Below are positions 1 through 3,957 of a stretch of DNA of 6,737 nt, in pieces; position 1 is the first letter of the stretch, and every line of letters begins with the position of its first letter. This DNA is from an uncultured Clostridia bacterium. Lineage in GTDB: Bacteria > Bacillota > Clostridia > TANB77 > CAG-508. A model generated the notes under the pieces. It was not told the DNA's origin. It ran no database searches and was given only the letters and a program-made list of their open reading frames with translations. The stretch spans positions 1 through 6,737 of the forward strand of contig CANRFS010000075.1 in NCBI GenBank assembly GCA_947629965.1, given 5' to 3'. The translations under genes and the position numbers were made by a program.

Positions 1-747
1 GTAGGAGAAAAAGAAATAGGAGACGGAAATTGGTATGTACTAGGAGCAGAAGATGGAAAATTATTAATAACAACAAATACAAATCAAGAAGAAATAACAT
101 TAGAAGGAAAAGATGGATATGTAAACGGAGTAGAAATATTAAACAATGCAGGAGCAAAATACAGTGATGGAAAGATGGCAGAAAGTGCAAGATCAATAAA
201 TGTAGAAGATATAAACAGAGTAACAGGATATGACCCGACTTCATATGAAGTTGAAGATGGAACAATTCATTACGGAGATGAACTAGTGTTTACGCTAAGG
301 GACGATGGTTATGTTTATGTTCGCGTTCAAGGGAAATCTGGACAAGGTGAAGAAGTAACTACTTTTACAAATTCCTTTGAATATTGGGATGAGGAATCAA
401 AGAAGTGGTTAGAGTTGTCCGACATTAATCCATCTGTGTCGATACCTACGTCCTTTTATACTTACTATCCCCAGACTTTAAGCACTACAAAAAGCGAGGA
501 TAAAGTAATATGTGGGTTAATGAATTCCGAGAGTGCTTACAACTTACTTTTTGAGGATACTCCGATTTCTGGGCTCTCTGTGATCTCGTACTGGCTAGCT
601 GACCCTTGCGTGTTTCCCTTAACGCGTAGTAGTGACATAACGTGGGAATATAGTGTGGGCATTTACGCAATGAGGGGAATATACGATGGTTGTGTTGTGG
701 CATGGCCTTGTGCCGAAATGAGGACGAGCAACCGGGTTCGCTTTTAA
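1..747 (+). CDS. Prepilin-like / C-type-lectin-like surface protein, 3' part (5' end outside window)
   Basis: The reading frame is already open at base 1, so the ATG at 175 is internal and the real start lies upstream. The visible product has 248 residues in this frame. It begins with a block of the type DGNWYVLGAEDGKLLITT, followed by ARSINVEDINRVTGYDP (residues 62-78). From memory, this pairing occurs in exported proteins of gut Clostridia that carry a type IV prepilin-like N-terminus; that end is not visible here. Later come SYWLADP (about 196-202) and an aromatic-rich stretch with MRGIYDG, which resemble the tryptophan motif of DUF6273/C-type-lectin-like folds. These domains normally end in a GVRPVVSL-like strand. 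That strand is missing in this frame, which stops after RVRF, but is present in the next frame. No transmembrane segment is visible. Codon use changes near base 235. The family assignment is moderately supported; the function (surface adhesion or ligand binding) is inferred. Confidence 0.7.
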   Translation, partial: VGEKEIGDGNWYVLGAEDGKLLITTNTNQEEITLEGKDGYVNGVEILNNAGAKYSDGKMAESARSINVEDINRVTGYDPTSYEVEDGTIHYGDELVFTLRDDGYVYVRVQGKSGQGEEVTTFTNSFEYWDEESKKWLELSDINPSVSIPTSFYTYYPQTLSTTKSEDKVICGLMNSESAYNLLFEDTPISGLSVISYWLADPCVFPLTRSSDITWEYSVGIYAMRGIYDGCVVAWPCAEMRTSNRVRF

Positions 748-826
748 GTCAACCGGACACATACGTCCTGTTTCCGTGATAAGTCCCGGTGTGTCAGTAT
801 CGGTTGAGGGAAATTTAAGCTTATGA
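746..826 (+). pseudogene. Out-of-frame conserved C-terminal tail of the preceding gene
   Basis: In frame 2 the sequence reads KSTGHIRPVSVISPGVSVS and then VEGNLSL before a TGA at 824-826. IRPVSVISPG matches the VRPVVSL-type strand that normally closes DUF6273/C-type-lectin-like domains and is absent from the upstream frame. Removing one T from the TTTT at 742-745 joins the two frames and gives a visible product of 274 residues. The tail has no start codon or ribosome binding site of its own, so it is the displaced end of the first gene. It may be lost through an indel, separated by a sequencing error, or reached by +1 ribosomal frameshifting. Confidence 0.6.
749..807 (+). repeat. Nested inverted repeat (possible RNA hairpin) in the tail coding region
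   Basis: TCAACCG (749-755) is the exact reverse complement of CGGTTGA (801-807), and the adjoining GACACA (756-761) pairs with TGTGTC (790-795). The two arms form 13 base pairs, with a five-base bulge (796-800) on the right side and a loop of about 28 bases. No T-tract follows, so it is not a standard intrinsic terminator. It begins two bases after the stop codon at 745-747, where it could stimulate frameshifting or simply be chance. Confidence 0.45.
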
Positions 827-882
827 TTTGATATGCAATAGATGCACTTGCCCGTAAGTTAAATTATATTCGTGTTACTTTT

Positions 883-913
883 TTGCACTAAAATAAAATC
901 TCCAGAATATAAT
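883..913 (+). promoter_or_regulatory. Candidate vegetative promoter for the proline-rich-tail gene
   Basis: TTGCAC (883-888) resembles a -35 box (5/6) and TATAAT (908-913) is a perfect -10 box. The spacer of 19 bases is longer than the usual 17, which lowers confidence. Transcription would begin around 920, leaving a short leader with GGAGG at 932-936. Confidence 0.45.
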
Positions 914-943
914 ATAACATCTATTAGTTAGGGAGGTTTGATA

Positions 944-1528
944 ATGGATTATCAAAATTATGAAGATTACATGAGAAGTGTTCTTGGCTATTCGCCATAT
1001 GTACCAAATAATTATACATATACAAATGAGCAAGAAGACATTTATAATTATTCAGATGATGAGGTAATGATGCAACAGCAAGCTCGAGATTTAACGGAAT
1101 TCTATCCAGAAATATATAAAATTATATATCCTATGGTATGTAAGGTATGCAATGTTAACTCAAACAGAGAGCTTACTAAAGATTTATTAGAACAAATGAC
1201 AGATGAAATATATAAAAACGTTGAGCCAGAACAAGAAACTGAATGTACGGTACGAACTAAGCCACCTCTAAAAAATGGAGATGTAATAAATCCAAATGCT
1301 AAAGAATCAGAAGTAGAAGTAAAAGAAACAAGACAAACAAATTATTTACTAAGAGATTTAATTAGAATATTATTATTGAGAGAATGGGGAAGACCAAGCA
1401 GACCACCTGTAAGACCACCATTTCAGCCAGGAGGAAGACCACCTATGGGACCAGGAATGCAAATGCCACCAAGACCTGCGCCAAACAGACCACCAATGGG
1501 ACCTCCACCAAGGCCAAGATATTTTTAA
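944..1528 (+). CDS. Unrecognised protein with proline/arginine-rich C-terminal tail
   Basis: The product has 194 residues. The ATG at 944 is preferred because GGAGG (932-936) lies seven bases upstream; an in-frame TTG at 938 is too close to that site. The N-terminal ~45 residues are rich in Tyr, Asn and acidic residues. A compact core follows, with YPEIYKIIYPMVCKVC (residues 54-69, including C66xxC69) and LLEQMTDEIY (81-90). A linker leads to a basic and hydrophobic helix, NYLLRDLIRILLLREWGR (133-150). The last 46 residues (149-194) contain about 19 prolines in RPP, GRPP and MGPPP units and end in RYF. No signal peptide or membrane segment is clear. I do not recognise the family with certainty. 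The layout recalls small conserved clostridial proteins that may belong to the spore surface, but that is a guess. It has its own promoter candidate and a strong terminator, so it is probably monocistronic. Confidence 0.85.
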   Translation: MDYQNYEDYMRSVLGYSPYVPNNYTYTNEQEDIYNYSDDEVMMQQQARDLTEFYPEIYKIIYPMVCKVCNVNSNRELTKDLLEQMTDEIYKNVEPEQETECTVRTKPPLKNGDVINPNAKESEVEVKETRQTNYLLRDLIRILLLREWGRPSRPPVRPPFQPGGRPPMGPGMQMPPRPAPNRPPMGPPPRPRYF

Positions 1529-1536
1529 ATAAAAAC

Positions 1537-1585
1537 TGCAAAAAGAAGGCAAATTTAATATTTGTCTTCTTTTTGCATATTTTTC
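1537..1585 (+). terminator. Intrinsic terminator after the proline-rich-tail gene
   Basis: An 18-base-pair stem pairs 1537-1554 with 1560-1577 (one G-T pair, no mismatches) around a five-base loop. A T-rich run follows at 1578-1584. The A-rich 5' arm could also give weak termination on the opposite strand. Confidence 0.85.
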
Positions 1586-1634
1586 CAAAAGTGAGGAAGA
1601 ATAATTATATATTAAAAGAATTAGGAGGAAAGAT

Positions 1635-2075
1635 ATGAAAGTAAAAGAATGTATGTGCAAAGAAGTTGCATGTGTTAAACCAGATTCTAAAGTAACTGAT
1701 GTTGCTAAATTAATGCTTAACAAACATGTAGGATGTATTCCAGTATGTGATAACAATAAGGTTGTAGGATTAGTGACAGATAGAGATTTAATCTTAAGAA
1801 CTTTAGCATGTGAAAAGGATATTAAGCAAACACCTGTAAGCGAAGTAATGACAACAAAAGTATTTAATGTATCTCCTGATGCAGAAGTATCAGAGGCACA
1901 AAAAATAATGTGCGATTGTCAAATAAGAAGAGTACCAGTAGTAGAAAATGATTTATTGGTAGGTATAATTACAGTAGGAGATTTAGCAAATAACGAAAAT
2001 GTAACGTCTAAAGAAGTTTCTGATACAGTAGAAGGAATATGCAAATGCAATAATAATTCAAAAAATGCAGAATAA
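1635..2075 (+). CDS. Cysteine-rich tandem CBS-domain protein
   Basis: The product has 146 residues and starts at an ATG with AGGAGG (1623-1628) six bases upstream. CBS1 covers about residues 3-60 and contains HVGCIPVCDNNKVVGLVTDRDL (31-52). CBS2 covers about 67-122 and contains QIRRVPVVENDLLVGIITVGDL (96-117). Tandem CBS pairs form a Bateman module that usually binds adenine nucleotides. Standalone versions of this length are common in Clostridia and Bacilli, and their partners are mostly unknown. There is no catalytic or DNA-binding domain, so a cytosolic regulatory or sensor role is inferred. There are ten cysteines (6, 8, 13, 34, 38, 59, 93, 95, 136, 138), with CxC pairs at 6/8, 93/95 and 136/138. 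Position 8 is Cys where the family usually has Thr (IMT-type motif). No convincing promoter is visible between the upstream terminator and this gene. Confidence 0.9.
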   Translation: MKVKECMCKEVACVKPDSKVTDVAKLMLNKHVGCIPVCDNNKVVGLVTDRDLILRTLACEKDIKQTPVSEVMTTKVFNVSPDAEVSEAQKIMCDCQIRRVPVVENDLLVGIITVGDLANNENVTSKEVSDTVEGICKCNNNSKNAE

Positions 2076-2083
2076 ATCGCATA

Positions 2084-2112
2084 TTTAGACTGCATTAACA
2101 TATAATTATAGT
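2084..2112 (+). promoter_or_regulatory. Weak candidate promoter upstream of the YtvI-like gene
   Basis: TTTAGA (2084-2089, 4/6 to the -35 consensus) is separated by 17 bases from TATAGT (2107-2112, 5/6 to the -10 consensus). A TATAAT at 2101-2106 has no matching -35. There is no terminator between the CBS gene and the next gene, so read-through is an alternative. Confidence 0.35.
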
Positions 2113-2130
2113 ACAAGCTAAGTTAAAATT

Positions 2131-2147
2131 GAGGTGATATAGTTTTG
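2131..2147 (+). promoter_or_regulatory. Ribosome binding site that selects a TTG start
   Basis: GAGGTGAT (2131-2138) is an extended match to the complement of the 16S rRNA 3' end. It sits ten bases (from GAGG) before the TTG at 2145. The first in-frame ATG, at 2157, is about 22 bases from GAGG, which is too far, so TTG is the likely start. Confidence 0.65.
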
Positions 2148-2804
2148 GTAATTGATATGGGATACTTTACAAAGGTTTTCAAAAAAATTTTGATATTGAT
2201 AATTACTTTAATTGCCATATTTTTAGCCTTTAAATTAGCCTTGTTTTATGTACCATTTTTAATTGGATTTATAATATCATTATTAATCGAACCGCTTATA
2301 AAATTGATAAATAGAAAAACAAAACTTACAAGAAAAGCAAGTGCAATTATAGTTATGGTTTGTATATTTACAATATTAATAACGCTTATAGCTTTTGGAG
2401 TAATAAGTTTAGTTACAGAAGCCTCTAATTTATTACAAAGTTTGAATATTTATATAGAAAAAATATATAATCAAGTACAAAAATATATAAATGCTATTGA
2501 TTTTAAAAAAATAGAGATTCCTAGTCAAGTTATAACGATTATACAATCATCGGCAAATAATTTTTTAGATTTTATAAGTCAATGGATAAGTAAATTATTA
2601 ACTTCAATTCTGCAAGGAATTACGTCTTTGCCCATTATAGGGATATATATTGCAATTACAATACTTTCAACATATTTTATATGTGCAGATAGATTATATA
2701 TATTAGACCAATTAGAACATCATTTTCCAAGAATTTGGGTAAAAAAATTTGGTATTCATTTTAAAAAACTAGTCTCAACATTAGGGCGGATATCTAAAAG
2801 CTGA
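2145..2804 (+). CDS. YtvI-like membrane protein, 5' fragment as read
   Basis: This is the intact frame from the TTG start to the premature TGA (2802-2804), encoding 219 residues. The first 213 residues are family sequence: two N-terminal membrane segments, a third at 66-91, a soluble loop at about 92-158, and a fourth segment ending in STYFICADR (175-183). The last six residues, RISKS and the preceding G, come from the shifted frame. The fragment lacks roughly the last four membrane segments and is unlikely to be functional alone. Confidence 0.7.
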   Translation: MVIDMGYFTKVFKKILILIITLIAIFLAFKLALFYVPFLIGFIISLLIEPLIKLINRKTKLTRKASAIIVMVCIFTILITLIAFGVISLVTEASNLLQSLNIYIEKIYNQVQKYINAIDFKKIEIPSQVITIIQSSANNFLDFISQWISKLLTSILQGITSLPIIGIYIAITILSTYFICADRLYILDQLEHHFPRIWVKKFGIHFKKLVSTLGRISKS

Positions 2805-2865
2805 AGCAACTTTAATTTTAATATCATTTATAGAAGTTCTAGTTGCTTTATATATTTTCAAATGG

Positions 2866-3243
2866 ATGGGATTAAATGTTGGTTATCCACTTTTAGTAGC
2901 ACTTGGAATTGGCTTTGTTGATGCTTTGCCAATACTTGGATCTGGAACTGTAATAGTACCATGGGCAATAATTTCAGCAGTTAATGGAGATATAAAGCTT
3001 GCGGTATGTCTATTTGTTCTACTTGCAATAATAATGGTTGTTCGCCAATTTTTAGAACCAAGAATAGTAAGTGGACATATAGGCACTCACCCAATATTTA
3101 CACTTATTGCAATGTATACAGGCTTTAAGTTAAGTGGTGTTTTAGGTTTATTTATAGGACCAATTGTTTTAATAATACTTCAAAATATATTTGAAACGAT
3201 GATTGATAATGGAATTGTAAAAACATTGTTAGATAGAAAATAA
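2866..3243 (+). CDS. YtvI-like membrane protein, 3' fragment as read
   Basis: The family sequence in this frame actually begins at 2785 (GGYLKAEA); 2866 is only its first ATG, which lies inside the motif FKWMGLNVGYP. From that ATG there are 125 residues. They include YPLLVALGIGFVDALPILG, a membrane segment with VVRQFLEPRIVSGHIGTHP, and a final hydrophobic pair ending in IVLIILQNIFETMI. No ribosome binding site precedes the ATG, so independent translation is unlikely. It is the displaced C-terminal part of the gene starting at 2145. Confidence 0.65.
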   Translation: MGLNVGYPLLVALGIGFVDALPILGSGTVIVPWAIISAVNGDIKLAVCLFVLLAIIMVVRQFLEPRIVSGHIGTHPIFTLIAMYTGFKLSGVLGLFIGPIVLIILQNIFETMIDNGIVKTLLDRK

Positions 3244-3246
3244 TTA

Positions 3247-3280
3247 AAAAAGCCTTCAACTTTTTTGTTGAAGGTCTTTT
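3247..3280. terminator. Bidirectional intrinsic terminator between convergent genes
   Basis: CCTTCAAC (3253-3260) pairs with GTTGAAGG (3267-3274) around a six-T loop. The stem can be extended outward by a G-T pair and, past one mismatch, four A-T pairs. TTTT (3277-3280) follows on the plus strand, and AAAAAA (3246-3251) gives a U-tract on the minus strand. It serves both the YtvI-like gene and the minus-strand gene, and its 3' edge overlaps that gene's stop codon. Confidence 0.8.
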
Positions 3281-3821
3281 AAAATATTGCAGAAGTTGGA
3301 ATATATGTATCATCTGGTGGATATACATATATATCATCTTTTGGTTTTTCAATTTGCTTGATTTCTTTTATTTGTATAATAGGCATATTTCCATGGTATG
3401 AACCTTTAGTAATTTCTCCTGTTATTTCTACCCAAGACTCATTAGGAAAATCCTTTGCATTTTTACAGTCGCATAAAAAACCAACTATTAATGTTTGCAT
3501 ATCAGATGATATTATCATATCTCTTGCAAGAACAAATTCGGTGTCTTTAAAATCGAGTAGTCTATAAACATATCCTGTAAAGCAAATTTTTTTACCTGTA
3601 TAACTATCTACATCATCATGAACAGCTTTTAAAATATTTGTATAATTTTCGGCTGTTAAATACATTGTTTTATCCTCATTTATTTCGTCTTTTACTTTAA
3701 AACTATTATTATATATTTTATATGCAGATATAGCAAAATATAAAGTTATAGCTATGGCCACAAGTACAAATAAAAATTTGACTAATCTTTTCCCATTAAA
3801 TTTAACATTGTATACAAACAT
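3279..3821 (-). CDS. Membrane-anchored protein with a YcgQ-like (DUF1980) C-terminal domain
   Basis: The product has 180 residues. The ATG at 3821 is supported by AAAGGA (plus-strand 3829-3834) seven bases upstream. A short basic N-terminus precedes one hydrophobic segment (about residues 14-33), giving either a signal anchor or an uncleaved signal sequence. The rest would face outward. Residues about 53-158 match the C-terminal domain of YcgQ-type proteins (DUF1980/TIGR03943): TGKKICFTGYVYRLLDF (75-91), then FVLARDMII (96-104), VGFLCDCKNAKDF (113-125), and WVEITGEITKG (130-140) before IIQIKEIKQIEKP. The tail is YVYPPDDTYIPTSAIF. Two cysteines lie in CDC (117-119). In many bacteria this domain belongs to a longer two-part protein encoded beside a YcgR-type permease; here it stands alone behind a single membrane segment, and no permease gene is visible. 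The domain may be an OB-like small barrel; its ligand is unknown. The gene is divergent from secA and convergent with the YtvI-like gene, so probably transcribed alone. Confidence 0.85.
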   Translation of the reverse strand: MFVYNVKFNGKRLVKFLFVLVAIAITLYFAISAYKIYNNSFKVKDEINEDKTMYLTAENYTNILKAVHDDVDSYTGKKICFTGYVYRLLDFKDTEFVLARDMIISSDMQTLIVGFLCDCKNAKDFPNESWVEITGEITKGSYHGNMPIIQIKEIKQIEKPKDDIYVYPPDDTYIPTSAIF

Positions 3822-3849
3822 ATAATCATCCTTTCATATAAATTAAATA

Positions 3850-3878
3850 TCTATAATTTCTTTTAAATTGTATGTTAA
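3850..3878 (-). promoter_or_regulatory. Candidate promoter for the minus-strand YcgQ-like gene
   Basis: Read on the minus strand, TTAACA (plus 3873-3878, 5/6 to the -35 consensus) is 17 bases from TATAGA (plus 3850-3855, 4/6 to the -10 consensus). Transcription would start near 3843, giving a leader of about 20 bases that contains the AAAGGA ribosome binding site. Confidence 0.45.
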
Positions 3879-3882
3879 ATTC

Positions 3883-3911
3883 TTGCAATATATGCTAGTT
3901 CATGATATATT
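3883..3911 (+). promoter_or_regulatory. Extended -10 promoter of secA
   Basis: TTGCAA (3883-3888) lies exactly 17 bases before TATATT (3906-3911), and TGA just ahead of the -10 box forms an extended -10 TGn motif. Transcription would start near 3918, about 40 bases before the secA start. No hairpin or other leader control element is visible. Confidence 0.7.
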
Positions 3912-3957
3912 AATTAGATGTTAGAGATTTATAAATTAGAAATGCGAGGGGTTATTA

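Larger units (their letters stand above)
2145..3243 (+). pseudogene. ytvI: YtvI-like AI-2E/DUF20-family membrane protein, interrupted by a +1 frameshift
   Basis: Two adjacent frames together encode one AI-2E/PerM (DUF20) membrane protein of 365 residues, the normal length for the family. The frame changes at TTAGGGCGGATAT (2781-2793). Dropping one G from 2784-2786 turns LGRISKS-stop into LGGYLKAEA, the expected family sequence, and the protein then runs without a break to the TAA at 3241-3243. Predicted membrane segments are near residues 14-30, 31-50, 66-91 and 160-181, with about four more after the junction. The large loop between the third and fourth segments is typical. FVDALPILGSGTVIVPWAI in the 3' part and STYFICADR in the 5' part are most like YtvI, a sporulation-associated branch; this subfamily call is from memory. 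It follows the CBS gene by 69 bases. Members are proposed transporters, and the substrate cannot be read from the sequence. As written the gene would make only a truncated protein, unless the extra base is a sequencing error or is bypassed in translation. Confidence 0.75.

Noticed and set aside
485..703. Minus-strand open frame of 72 residues inside the first gene.
   Set aside because: It opposes a recognisable coding region, matches no known motif, and has no ribosome binding site.
175..747. A complete 190-residue gene starting at the ATG at 175.
   Set aside because: The same frame is open from base 1, and the upstream codons encode family sequence (DGNWYVLGAEDGKLL). There is no ribosome binding site before 175, so the ATG is internal.
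747..809. Integron attC-like recombination site: GTCAAC at the left end and GTTGAG at the right end of a 60-base imperfect palindrome.
   Set aside because: Neither end fits the seven-base attC core rule exactly, the stretch reads as conserved coding sequence in frame 2, and no integrase or second site is in the window. It remains only a resemblance.
241..826. Diversity-generating retroelement target: a lectin-like domain with a variable look.
   Set aside because: No reverse transcriptase, accessory gene or template repeat is in the window, and no near-duplicate of the 3' end was found. Flanking sequence would be needed.
827..882. Terminator for the first gene in the gap before the next promoter.
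   Set aside because: Only a four-base-pair GCAA/TTGC match is visible before the T run at 879-884, which is too weak to call.
1586..1634. Promoter for the CBS gene from TATATT at 1608-1613.
   Set aside because: No -35 box lies at a proper distance; TTGCAT at 1573-1578 is too far and sits in the terminator stem.
1373..1756. Minus-strand open frame of 127 residues, rich in Trp and Ser, and a plus-strand frame at 1384-1638.
   Set aside because: Both are shadows of the repetitive CCA/AGA codons of the proline-rich tail. They run through the terminator hairpin and have no ribosome binding site.
2883..3086. Short open frames at 2883-3086 (minus), 3152-3352 (minus), 3358-3567 (plus) and 1919-2116 (minus).
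   Set aside because: All lie antisense to clearly coding sequence (YtvI-like, YcgQ-like and CBS genes) and lack ribosome binding sites and family features.
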